Assembly (NCBI GenBank): GCA_946894095.1
Contig: OX335642.1
Span: 25,865,021 to 25,929,020 of the forward strand
From: Incurvaria masculella
Lineage: Eukaryota; Arthropoda; Insecta; Lepidoptera; Incurvariidae
DNA length: 64,000 nucleotides
Reading direction: 5' to 3'
Shown here: positions 22,381 through 32,674 of the stretch, piece by piece
Position numbering within the stretch: position 1 is the stretch's first letter
Layout of the letters: every line of letters begins with the position of its first letter
Position numbers and translations under genes: made by a program
The notes under the pieces: model-generated
Seen by the model: the letters and a program-made list of their open reading frames with translations, nothing else
Databases searched by the model: none
What the model was told of the DNA's origin: nothing

Positions 22381-22624
22381 TCGTTTAGTTTGTCGGATGT
22401 CCGACTAAAAACGATCCGGAGGTATACCAGAATGTATAGACCCTAAAACTCCAAAGGGATAGTGGGTGTCTCTCTGTGTTTATCTCATCATCTCTACCGT
22501 GGAGAGTGCTCATCGGAGATTCCGTTCTCTTTCTACCATCACTCAATGCAAAGTAGGTAGGCAGGGAACCCACCCATTCATTGACGCCATTAAAACATAA
22601 AAAAAACGGTTTATAGGCTTGGTT

Positions 22625-22800
22625 AAGTATGGAATCTACTCGATGCCGAGGTATTTCCCCCAAAGGGGGTTATAAAGCATGGCAAAGGACGGCACATAAG
22701 AGGTGCCGGACGACGCCCATGGGCTTTCAAATGTTGACGGGCGAAAACCATGGCGGCCACCAAAGTGCTTCTTCACACCAAGTTTAGAGAACCCCAGGGG
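22625..22800 (-). mobile_element. Retroelement-derived fragment R
   Basis: Shares CGACGCCCATGGGCTTTC and GTGCTTCTTCACACC with the plus-strand copy at 29.96-30.13 kb. Confidence 0.55.
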
Positions 22801-22802
22801 AC

Positions 22803-22880
22803 TTACCATGGTAAAGTAATTCGCTGCGCAGCGAATTACTTTACTCACTTGCTTGTTCATGCATGAACAAGCAAGTGAGT
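22803..22880. repeat. Chain of three overlapping perfect palindromes
   Basis: 22803-22814 is TTACCATGGTAA. 22811-22844 is a 17+17 bp palindrome centred on GCTGC|GCAGC. 22843-22880 is a 19+19 bp palindrome centred on CATG|CATG. Consecutive palindromes overlap by 4 and 2 bp and have no spacer. Confidence 0.95.
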
Positions 22881-22894
22881 AATCAAATATGACG

Positions 22895-23090
22895 TTCAGT
22901 TGCATGTGTCGCATTGAATGAAGATGGTGGAAGCGTTATGATAATTTGTCCGTGTTTTCTATCTAGTTCAATGTAGTCATAGTTATTGCGCAAATATAAG
23001 AAAGGTCCTGGCATAACACCTAATTCCTGTATGGTGTATTGGGCTAATATCTCGACAGTATGTAGGTGAGGTAAGCCATCCAGGGCCATG
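22895..23090 (+). mobile_element. SINE-A 3' fragment (plus)
   Basis: The body segment with TAGTTCAATGTAGTCAT and GGTGTATTGGGCTAATATC. Forms an inverted pair with the next fragment. Confidence 0.6.
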
Positions 23091-23280
23091 CCAGGACCCT
23101 CCTAAATATTGTACGGTCATAATGAACTGGATGAAAAACACGAACAATGTTCATTGCCCCTTTGAACATCGTTGATTCATTTTGTACACCAATGCTATCA
23201 ACCCGAGCGGGATTAACGCCACAACCTAGTAAGGCTACGGCCTACTTACAGTTTTACGTGGCATCGAAACCACGAACGAG
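23091..23280 (-). mobile_element. SINE-A fragment (minus)
   Basis: GGGCCATGCCAGGACC through CAGTTTTACGTGGCATCGAA, opposite orientation to the fragment just before it. Confidence 0.6.
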
Positions 23281-23283
23281 GGA

Positions 23284-23570
23284 AAAACCGGCCAAGTGCG
23301 AGTCGGACTCGCACATGAAGGGTTCCGTACCATCGCACAAGATTTAACACAAAAAAATCACCATTTTTGTATGGTTAATAATTTTATTTTCTTTTGTTTT
23401 GTATTTGTTGTTATTGCGGCAAAATAAATACACACTCTGTAAAAATTTCAGCTGATTACCTATTACCTATTATCATGAGATACAGCCCTGTGACAGACGG
23501 ACGGACGGACAGCGGAGGCTTAGTAATAGGGTTCCGTTTTCACCCTTTGGGTATGGAACCCTAAAAATAT
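23284..23570 (+). mobile_element. Repeat P, copy 3 (most complete)
   Basis: Head AAACCGGCCAAGTGCGAGTC, body with GATTTAACACAAAA and GGACGGACGGACAGCGG, terminal hairpin-like AGGGTTCCGTTTTC ... GGAACCCTAAAAA. Confidence 0.65.
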
Positions 23571-23705
23571 GCTTTTTAAATGCCGGAAAAGATATTTTGA
23601 ATAATTTAATCAAATGGCCATTAAGGTAAAAAAAATGGACCGAAAATAAGAGGGCAAATGAAACTAATTAAACTTTAATAAATCAACAAAACTCTATATG
23701 CAAGA

Positions 23706-24513
23706 TCATCACTACATAGTATAAAACAAAGTCGCTTTCTCTGTCCCTATATCCCTATGTACGCTTAAATCTTAAAAACTACGCCACGGATTTTGATGCG
23801 GTTTTTTTTAATAGATGGAGTGATTCAAGAGGAAGGTTTATATGTATAATAACATCCATTAAATATTGGAGAAATACTGTCATTTTTGAGGTTTCCAATG
23901 TGATGTCGTAAAAAAATATTTTTTTTCCGCTTACATTGCAAACGCAGGCTGAACCCTACGAGATTTATCAAAATAATGTACTAAGTATTGTATACAATGA
24001 AAAGGTCTACAGAAAACTTCGCGATGGTATATATCTATCTCTTATGGATATCCCACAATAACATTTTTTTCTCATTTACTTTTTACGACAAATAATGGCT
24101 AATTTACGAAGCGATTTTAACCAATACAGCATTAATCCTTATCCAATTAAATACCTTAAATACATTGTTGATTTAATATAGATCTATACGGCCCTTTACA
24201 GCATATGATTTAAATGAATATTTTCGAAGATATTATAGATGAAAAAATTGCGGGATGTAGTGTTTGCGGCGGTACCGGCTGGCCGGGGCGGCAGGAGCGT
24301 GCCTCGGAGGCCGCGTTTCTCCCTATAGCACTTTGAATTTATTATTTCTCTAATATCTAATAATCATGTAATAATAATATCTAAGTTTTTTTTTATTTCA
24401 AATATCTCAATGTAGGAACTCTACGTAAAAATGGTTTATTTGTGTATCATTGTGTCAAAATAATATTTTTTTAAATGACATTATGCCCGTGCAAAGCCGG
24501 GACGGGCTGCTAG
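23706..24513 (+). mobile_element. Helitron-like element (~0.8 kb)
   Basis: Starts TCATCACTACATAGTATAAA after an A. Ends with the GC-rich hairpin GCCCGTGCAAAGCCGGGACG, then GGGCTG CTAG (24510-24513) followed by T. No Rep/helicase coding; non-autonomous. Resembles the abundant lepidopteran Lep1-type elements (from memory, not searched). Confidence 0.75.
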
Positions 24514-24879
24514 TACAATATTAAAGCCTGTCAACCAATAATAATGAGATAAAATAAAATCAGATGAAATCTAAAGTTTGTTGAGCTATGTGGTATTCAG
24601 GGTGGGCGGACTAATTGCCGTACTAAACCGGTTTTTGTATGGTTAGTCTGGTGCTAATATCGTACTAAGTTTTGACAGGTTTACTCTGAATACGACTGTG
24701 TATACTTAGTATTAGGTAACTCAGAAATAAAATGAATTAAATAAACAAAAATAATTTCTCAGTGCTGTCTGTGCTGAGCTGAGGGGTGGGAGGTAATTAT
24801 GTTCGAGAAGGTTATAAAAGGAATGAACGAGAGATCTTCATAGTATATTCTCCGATAAAATCCTCATTTGTGGTAGACA

Positions 24880-25150
24880 CATACAAACCGTACCATACAT
24901 TATTATTAGTAGATTAGTAAGATTTCTACTTTGAATCCCTTTGAATTGAGGGTGGCTGTTTCATATAAAGCTGAAGCTGACAATGTATAATATATGTATA
25001 AGTTAGGCAGTAGCATTTAGGTCCATGTTTATTTCATGTCGGTGGAAAAACAATCAGTGAAGTTTCTTTGCGAGTTCTCCTTTGCTGAATCCGCGGATCA
25101 GTTTATTTACTTAACTTAGTGTTACATTTAAATAAATAAAATTTAAAAAT
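24880..25150 (+). repeat. Interspersed repeat D, copy 1
   Basis: Shares GAGGGTGGCTGTTTC, GGCAGTAGCATTTAGGTC and GAATCCGCGGATCA in the same order with 45610-45915. Unclassified. Confidence 0.65.
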
Positions 25151-25437
25151 AAATTAAAAGTTCGCTAACATTGCCAGCATCGCCATTATTTTCTTTGTAA
25201 TTAAAAAAAACCTTTACCATTGACATATTATATAAACGTACACACACGTACAATTAAAACATTTCTTCAATACGCCGCTCCACCTATTTACCGAAAAGTT
25301 GCTGTCATTTAAATTTTCCCGCATATACTTTTATTTTAGTTGTAATTATACCTACATTATAATCGTCTTACACACTTTACGGACAACAAGCCCTCGAAAA
25401 CTACCAATTTATTCGTTTCATAGTTTCATGTAGTACC

Positions 25438-25615
25438 AAACAGAGCGGGCTTAATCCTACCACCTAGTAGGGAAGGGGACCTACAGTTTTACATGGGTTC
25501 CAAACCATGGAACAGCGTACATTCCTAACGAAATGCCCAATCCAAGTCAGAAAGGGAAAGAAAGTAGTGTGCATGACCGAGACGAGTATTTGAACCGTTG
25601 ACTCAAACCCATAAC
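25438..25615 (-). mobile_element. SINE-A 5' part with tRNA-like head
   Basis: On the minus strand a degraded tRNA-like head (GGTTCAAATACTCG, B-box) is followed by GCACACTACTTTCTTTCCC and GTAAAACTGTAGGTCCCC. Confidence 0.6.
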
Positions 25616-26009
25616 TGTCGCATGAAAGGAAAGATGAGATATTTTTATTGTTCACATGAGTTCTGTGGTTTTTGTATGAATATATGCAACCAACTTTCAT
25701 TTTAATTCACAGCGAGTCCTGCGTGTAGTTCACATAACTACGGGCTCGTGTCTCTAGTCCGTTCCTTTTTAACGTTCTTGACAATAATCACGACTGCTAC
25801 CCAGTGGGTAATACCGAGATCTATCACGACCGAGCGAATTAGCAAGAAGGATACAACTGATTACTACCAAGAAATAAAACGCTGTGATGATAATTGTACT
25901 CCAGCCATATTAGGATCCGGTAATCAAAGGTAGTCAAAGGTAACTTTTAAAAAATCTAAAAAGAATATGTTTGCAAAGCCAAAAGATGTAAGGCTCGATT
26001 TGGCTCTAA

Positions 26010-26430
26010 TTTTTAGGGTTCCGTACCCAAAGGGTGAAAACGGAACCCTATTACTAAGCCTCCGCTGTCCGTCCGTCCGTCCGTCGACAGATTGTGTATT
26101 TATTTTGCCGCTATAACAACAACTAGGGAAAATACAAAAAATAAAAATAATTTAAGGGGGGGCCCCATACAAAAAACGTGATTCATTGGTGTTAATTCTT
26201 TTTTTTTTCACACCTCGATCGCACACACTCATATACACACCCTTTCACATCCTCTCACCTCTCACATCTCAAGTCTCCGTTGTCCGTCCGTCCGTCCGTC
26301 TGTCACAGGGATGTATCTCATGAACCATAATAGGTAGGCAGCTGAAATGTTCATATAGTGTGTATTTATTTTGCCGCTATAACAACAAATACGTAAAATA
26401 AAAAATTAAAGGTGATATGTTCGACTTTAT
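26010..26430 (-). mobile_element. Repeat P, copy 4, duplicated internally
   Basis: TTTTTAGGGTTCCGTACCCA at the left, two (CCGT)n blocks (26070-26095 and 26280-26305) and twice-repeated TGTATTTATTTTGCCGCTAT show two stacked partial copies. Confidence 0.65.
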
Positions 26431-27527
26431 GTATTTTTTATGTCCGTTCACCAATTTCTCGGTCAATTATGGACCGATTTTGAAAAAAATTTTTTCGATT
26501 TTGATTTGCATTTGGCATTTTTTATGTTTCAAGTTATCTTTTTTCTATTATGGCTTGTTTATTGTTGTTTTTTATACGTGTTGTGCTGGATAAAAGATTT
26601 TATTTTATTTAATTAATCGAGGCCAACCAAAATCACAATAAATATATATTTATGAAAGTGGACATGAAGGGCTAATACCACAACTATGTTATGAAATATA
26701 TTACATAGTTGTAAATACAGTTAAACATAAACTAAAAATATAATATAATAAAAAAACTAAAAAAAAATTCTATATCTAAAATTATATCCTTACAACCATG
26801 GAACGACGTATTAAATCGAATTGTATTATGCATAAATAAAAGTCACATGGATTCAAAGGAAAAAAAGTAAAAAAAATATCCCGTATTGGATAGAGCCCTA
26901 GAACTAGCGTCTTTCTAGTTCAACCTGACTTTTAAGATATACTTTTTTTTCTTACATGATTTTTTTTCTTTAATTTGTTCTATGTTATTGTTTCCCGATA
27001 GGTTTTTCCTGATTGCCAGTTAGAGAAAGAGCTCAAACACGCGCCCTCCTTCGAAATGTATTAGCTTTTATAAAATCTTAATCTTTCGTAATATTTCGAC
27101 AGCTATCTTAGTTTGTAGCTATCTTGTTACGGCCACAAATTAATTAGCTTGTTATACTTTATAGAGGTTACGCTGTTGAATAAAGAGATAGGTACTAGGT
27201 GTGTAATTGTAACCATTAAGTTGCATTTGGGCGCTCATGATGAGATTGCGTTAAAACGACTGGAGGTCGGGCTGCTCTCCCAAGGGTTATTTACCAACGT
27301 CGAGGGCAAACAAAAAACCCCAAACTCTTCAAAATTCTGGCCACCACCTACGTCCCTTTAAACCACAAGTTTCCGGCTTGCTTCATGTCGCTAATGGAGA
27401 ACGTGTCCAACGCAGTGCCTTTAGTTTCCCGCACTCAATGATAATTATTAAAATCCAAGTACAAAACGTATGCGGGTTATTTCACACCATTAGCATAACG
27501 CACACGTACACACCAACCACACGGACA
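26431..27527. other. Intergenic, AT-rich upstream of serpin D
   Basis: No gene recognised. A short stem ACAACTATGT / ACATAGTTGT lies at about 26684-26710. Confidence 0.35.
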
Positions 27528-27533
27528 TATAAG
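27528..27533 (+). promoter_or_regulatory. Candidate TATA box of serpin D
   Basis: TATAAG lies 94 bp before the serpin D ATG. A start about 30 bp downstream would fall near 27559, within ACATTACACTGCC. Positional inference only. Confidence 0.45.
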
Positions 27534-27583
27534 CTGCCATTTACTGAATCACATTACACTGCCTCACCGGACAGGGACGAGCA

Positions 27584-27604
27584 ATGTCGTTCCGTAAATC
27601 GTGA
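27584..27604 (+). CDS. Possible upstream ORF (6 codons) in the serpin D leader
   Basis: ATG TCG TTC CGT AAA TCG TGA closes 17 nt before the main ATG. It would be translated only if transcription starts upstream of 27584, as the TATA placement suggests. Confidence 0.35.
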   Translation: MSFRKS

Positions 27605-27621
27605 ATCCAAATAATAACACC

Positions 27622-28821
27622 ATGATTGCGGCGACGTTAGCGTTCGTAATCGCGTGTTTACTGCTCGGCACAAGGTCACAACCTACAGACGATATTAGCT
27701 TCAATGGCATCAACGAGTTCTCACTGCGCCTCCTAGACAATATCGCTGTGGACAATGAAGAGAACTTCGTCGTGTCAGCCGTCTCCGTGTGGAATCTATT
27801 CGCTTTGCTAGCGGAAGGAGCCTCCGGGAAAACGTACGAAGAGCTGATGCTGCAGCTGAATTTACCCAAGAACTCTAAAGTCACCAGAAGTCTGTTTTCA
27901 TCTGTAGGCGAAGTTCTAGCCACGAATGACACACAAGTGACTCTGCAAAGAGTAGGATCAGTTATCATCGACCATAATTTACCAGTGCATCAGGAGTTCT
28001 GCGAGCTGGCGTCCCGAACTTACAACACGGACGTCAGGATCGTGAATACGAAAGATACAGAGGAATTAGCTAGGAATATAAACTACCATATTTGTGTTGC
28101 GACGAACGGAAGAATCAGAGAAGCAATTATCAGTGAGCAGCTTAATGACTTACGATTAATGCTTATCGATGCTATCTTCTTTAAGGCGCAATGGACGAAA
28201 GCCTTCGAAGAGAAGGACACAAAAGAAGAAAATTTCTATGATCACCGTGGGAGGAAACTCGGAACCGTCAACATGATGTTCCAGAAAGCGAAGAATCCTT
28301 TAGTTTACGTGGACGAAATATCTGCCCAAGCGCTGGAACTAACATACGGACCGGAACGGACGTTTTCTATGATTATACTCCTTCCGGAAGAAGGAACGCC
28401 TCTAAAAAGATTAATAAAAAAACTCTCGACTTTCTCTTTGAAGGATTTGACGGAGAGCTTGGGGAAAAACAAGGAGGCGACCGAAGTCGACTGCTACATT
28501 CCCAGGTTCAAAATCAGCTCAGACTTAGACTTGATACAGCCTTTGCGATACATGGGATTGAACGAAATCTTTTCAGACAGCCTCGCGACATTGCCCGGTG
28601 TATCTGAAAGCCCCCTTTTCGTGTCAAAAGTTCTACAGAAGGCTAAAATCGAAGTGACAGAGGAAGGGACGGTCGCAGCCGCCGCCACAGTGGTGGGTTT
28701 AGAGGACAGAATTTTGGGACCAAGAGTGGAGATCAACCGACCTTTTGTTTACTTGATAATAGAAAGGGAATCAAACCTATTGCTCTTTTCGGGCGTGTAC
28801 AATAGTCCTTCAGTTTTTTGA
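27622..28821 (+). CDS. Secreted serpin, intronless, P1 Arg (serpin D)
   Basis: A 399-codon single-exon frame. I start at ATG 27622, which gives a clean signal peptide (MIAATLAFVIACLLLGTRS). The frame extends 7 codons further 5' only to a GTG, which is not a normal animal start. Serpin motifs: DAIFFKAQW, VNMMFQKA, NRPFVYLIIE, FSGVY. The loop EEGTVAAAATVVGLEDRILG places P1 at Arg363 and P1' at Ile364, with a perfect inhibitory hinge. The Arg-Ile bond, as in serpin C, mimics trypsin-family activation sites. The helical core is the most diverged of the four and it lies 10.5 kb from its nearest neighbour. Probable function: control of a clip-protease cascade in haemolymph. The serpin-4/5 group is plausible but unverified. 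Confidence 0.95.
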   Translation: MIAATLAFVIACLLLGTRSQPTDDISFNGINEFSLRLLDNIAVDNEENFVVSAVSVWNLFALLAEGASGKTYEELMLQLNLPKNSKVTRSLFSSVGEVLATNDTQVTLQRVGSVIIDHNLPVHQEFCELASRTYNTDVRIVNTKDTEELARNINYHICVATNGRIREAIISEQLNDLRLMLIDAIFFKAQWTKAFEEKDTKEENFYDHRGRKLGTVNMMFQKAKNPLVYVDEISAQALELTYGPERTFSMIILLPEEGTPLKRLIKKLSTFSLKDLTESLGKNKEATEVDCYIPRFKISSDLDLIQPLRYMGLNEIFSDSLATLPGVSESPLFVSKVLQKAKIEVTEEGTVAAAATVVGLEDRILGPRVEINRPFVYLIIERESNLLLFSGVYNSPSVF

Positions 28822-29880
28822 AGCCATTGGTGTGTTAAGATTGTTATTGAATTTTTAATGTACATATATATTACGTATATTTATATATTGTGATAGAGAC
28901 AAGCACTCAATAGGAAACTTGTTCCCATAAAGCTTTGTTGAGGAAATTGTGGATTTGTACCTATTGCACTTGTTTGTATGTAGGTTTGTGAGGTTACTGT
29001 CTGTTTGGTAACCATTTGCCTATATTCCTGTATATCCAACTTCTAATTAATGTTTATGGATGAAGTGCCAGTATTATTATGATTAAATTAAATTGTTTTA
29101 AGAATGTTGTTACTGATCCTGGAAAGTAAGATTTTTACGAGTGACTGGATGTATTGCTCTCGATATGTTTCGCTGGCGAAAACGAGGGCAAAAAAGTGGG
29201 TACAGTTAAGTGGTAAGGTACGGAGTTGACATGCCTCCAATCCGTCGAAGCAAAAGATGAACAGTAGTTAAGTTAGCAAATGTATTGTAAGACTGACTAC
29301 ACAAACAGTATTGTTCAAAACACCCAGATTTAATATTCAAAATATAATTGAATATAAATAAACAATATGTCATATAACCTGTTTATTTTTCCTTCCAACC
29401 GGAAGTCTAGATTGCACCCTACCTGCTCGCTACCTACTATATGTATATATTTTATCAATGCAATTTAAAGGCCATCCATTGTTCGCCATTTCTCATGAAA
29501 CCAGTACCTAATTATTCCATTTCGGTTAGTTTGGCCTCTATCAATTCATTAGCTACAGATAGTCCCATGCTATAAGATGTAATTAACTTACGTATGTAAT
29601 TAACTAAGCTGAACGAATGAAATTTGCTCACTGCTGTGATTTGAGAACAATCCTTGGAAAATTTTGATCAAGGTTGTTTGCCTTAACTATGTGCCATTGT
29701 GTTTTATATTTTTTTGAACGTAGATGTCAGGTAAGGCACCATGCCTGAGATAACTTATGCAGGTACTTATTTGTGTTCTTTTGAAAATATGTTCATAGCA
29801 TGCAATCATCCAAAATTACGCCCCGCATACAAACGTAGTTTGAAATCAAATTTATGTTGTCTTAATTTTCGGTTCCGACA
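28822..29880. other. 3' flank of serpin D, no further gene
   Basis: AATAAA at 29357-29362 is a distant poly(A) candidate. A MITE-N scrap (GCATACAAACGTAGTTT) lies at about 29830. Confidence 0.35.
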
Positions 29881-29959
29881 GAAGAAGCCTAGGTATTTGT
29901 ATCTGTTTTGTGTACCGGGACATGGGTGGCTAGTACCATACTAAAACTACACATACTAC

Positions 29960-30250
29960 CTTCCGAGGTATTTCCCCCAAATTACGGAGTCCCCCCTGGA
30001 GTCCTTCAAACGTGGTGTGAAGAAGCACCTGGCCGGCCGGCATGTTTTTCGCAGCCCCCCTGAATGTTCGAAAACCCATGGGCGTCGTCGGGCACCTTTA
30101 GGTCCTGGCGTACGCCATATGCCGCGCTTAACATTAAAAATAAAAAAAACATACTTTTATACCTATTACTTGGGAGCAAGGTCCCAGGTCAGAACTTGCT
30201 TACATTGCACGGCTACACTCACAGAACAAATTCCGTGGCTACACTGAACT
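29960..30250 (+). mobile_element. Retroelement-derived fragment R plus SINE-A scraps
   Basis: GGTGTGAAGAAGCACCTGGC, AAAACCCATGGGCGTCGTCG and GGGCACCTTTAGGTCC define the R tail. GCACGGCTACA scraps of SINE-A follow. Confidence 0.5.
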
Positions 30251-31250
30251 CGATAGAAAACACCTGAAAACTTACGGGGTTCATATTATGAAATTGTAGG
30301 CACCGCGCAATCTGATGGATCTGCGTCTGATATGGTCAAAGGACGTTCATCAGGGGCGTCATATTCTTAAGACTGTCATGAAGTCAACGGGGCTCTGCAA
30401 TTTGATAATTTGAAGAAATCCTCTCTTTGTCCATTGTGCAAGGCACAATTTTGCATGCCGACTGCAAATAAAACTAGCGAAATATTCTTTCGGGCCCTGG
30501 GTTAAAAAAGGTTAAATCAATTATTCTATGTCCGTATGTTTTTATTTTTATGTAAATATCTGTATTTTCCAGTAAAAAAGACAACTTTTATCAATGTTTG
30601 TTAGCCAATATTTTCCATAAAAAATATAAAGCACAGAGCACATAAAATACAAAACATACGTTTTGAAAATATATTTTAGAATCCATAAGTAAACAAAAAA
30701 CCTAGTCAAGCATTTAGAGCATGTAAACAGTTATCGCCCGTAGTATGGGGAATTAATAGGGTAACGACTGACGCAGATATTAAATCCATTCATATTCATA
30801 AAGCGTAATCCCATTGCAGGCACACACATCACGTACACACCTTTTCGCCTTAAAAATCACCTTAATGCGGGATTGGAATGTTTGCTGCTCGATGGCAAAT
30901 GAGCGGGTTTCAGAAGCGAGTTTGTTATTTCCATAGGCTATGATAATTTCTCAACATTTTCCCTCTCGTTTTATTTATTGCATTTAAATTATAAACAATG
31001 ATACATATGTATAGCCTAACAATTAAGTGTAGAAGTGCGAACTTTCATTCATAACTGCTTCAACCTGAGCCCCTTTCTTTTGATAGTCTAAATAATTTTA
31101 GTAGGTATATGGAGGTATATATGTAATACCCAAAAAAAGGTGTTATAATTTGAATGTTTAAAAGATTCAATTCCTTCGTGAATGCCGTGTTTCGGCAAAA
31201 TGTCGTTACGGCGTGTTTGGTATTAGCAATCTATTTCAGGATGGGGATAA
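30251..31250. other. Intergenic, no gene seen
   Basis: AT-rich with no recognisable element. Confidence 0.35.
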
Positions 31251-31613
31251 GGTGGCCCAACCCGGCGGGACTAACTCATTCGCGGGCACGGTACAAAACC
31301 GTGCTGTTTCGCAAAAACCAAATAGATTATAAATGTTGATTAAATAAGCTATGTCTGATGAATCTTTTTAAGATGTTCTTACTTTATCATTGCGTAATCC
31401 ACCTCCAAAGTTATTGTATAAAACACGCGAAAATTTCGAACTTTCGGATCTTATAACTTCGAAACCAAACACAATTTTACAATGCCAACGGTCATCAGAC
31501 ATCTAGTTCGATCAAATAAAGCTATTTTGAGCAAAATTTGGGATCTATGGCAAGAAATATGGGCGTGATCTTCTTTCCCCGTTTGTATGGGGAGTTGAGC
31601 GGGATGGCCCACC
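31251..31613. mobile_element. TTAA MITE, family M, copy 2 (internally deleted)
   Basis: The 5' terminus GGTGGCCCAACCCG is intact, about 180 bp are missing after CCGTGCTGTT, and the right end is CGGGATGGCCCACC. The right TTAA (31614-31617) is shared with the next copy; the left flank reads ATAA, a decayed TTAA. Confidence 0.85.
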
Positions 31614-31617
31614 TTAA

Positions 31618-32159
31618 GGTGGCCCAACCCGGCGGCCTCAACTCATTTGCGGACACGGTACAAAACCGTGCTGTTGCGCTCTGGGACCTTCTCTGTTTCT
31701 AAGAATAAGACAGGCTCCGTTATGAGGAAGATGCAACCTGTCCACAAAAAAGACAATGTGCATAGTGTATGATTTGGTAAGATTTACGAAAATTTTAATT
31801 TCAAAACGACTTATAGCTAAAAGTAAACCACGACCGCTGTAGTCAAAAATCTAACAAAAACCAAATCGATTATAAATCTTGATTAAATAAGCTATGTCCG
31901 ATGACTAATCTTTTTAAGGTGTTCTTACTTTATCATTGCGTAATCCAACTCCAAAGTTATTGTATAAAACGCGCGAAAAATCCGAACTTTCGGACGTTAC
32001 AATTTGGAAACCAAACACAATTTTACAATGCCAATGGTCATCAGACATCTAGTTCAATCAAATAAAGCTATATTGAGCAAAATTTTGGATCTCTGACAAG
32101 AAATATAGGCGTGATCTTCTTTCCCCTTTTGTATGGGGAAATGAGCGGGTTGGGCCACC
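31618..32159. mobile_element. TTAA MITE, family M, copy 3 (542 bp)
   Basis: Full-length, head-to-tail with copy 2 across one shared TTAA; right TTAA at 32160-32163. Confidence 0.9.
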
Positions 32160-32214
32160 TTAAGTTAACATACCAACATTTTTAACTTATTTCAAATCGG
32201 TTATTTGCCACTTT

Positions 32215-32422
32215 AGGTAGTTCAGATTCCACGTAAAACTGTAGGTCCCCTTCCTTGCTTAAGGTGGTAGGGTTGATACCGACCGGGTTGGTACCATCGC
32301 ATTGAATGAACGATGGTCGAACCGGCCATGAAAAATTGTCCGTGTTTTCCATCCAGTTCAATGTAGCCAAGTCACAGTCAGTTTGGTATTTGCCATCCAT
32401 GTCCGGTTACATTAAAAAACAT
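32215..32422 (+). mobile_element. SINE-A fragment
   Basis: GATTCCACGTAAAACTGTAG, the GGTAGGGTTGAT segment, CCATCCAGTTCAATGTAG, and a tail at CCATGTCCGGTTACATT. Confidence 0.7.
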
Positions 32423-32487
32423 ATTTAAATAAATATGCATTTTACTATTTGACTATATCAGAAAAGAAAACTATTAATATTGATAGA

Positions 32488-32493
32488 TTTATT
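32488..32493 (-). promoter_or_regulatory. Candidate poly(A) signal of lipase 1
   Basis: AATAAA on the minus strand, about 180 bp past the stop. A homologous AATAAA follows lipase 2. Confidence 0.55.
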
Positions 32494-32674
32494 AAAATTC
32501 AATACAAGCATTGTCAAGCATTTAGTATAATACTAGTGAAAACGAAGTGGTTTCAAAACCCATAACTATACTCACACTGATCACCCCCTAAACATACCCT
32601 CCAGAATAATAGCACGCCGCCTCCCCTACCGACAATTCGGTATTTCCGTGGTTTTCGCCACAACCCAGCAGTTT

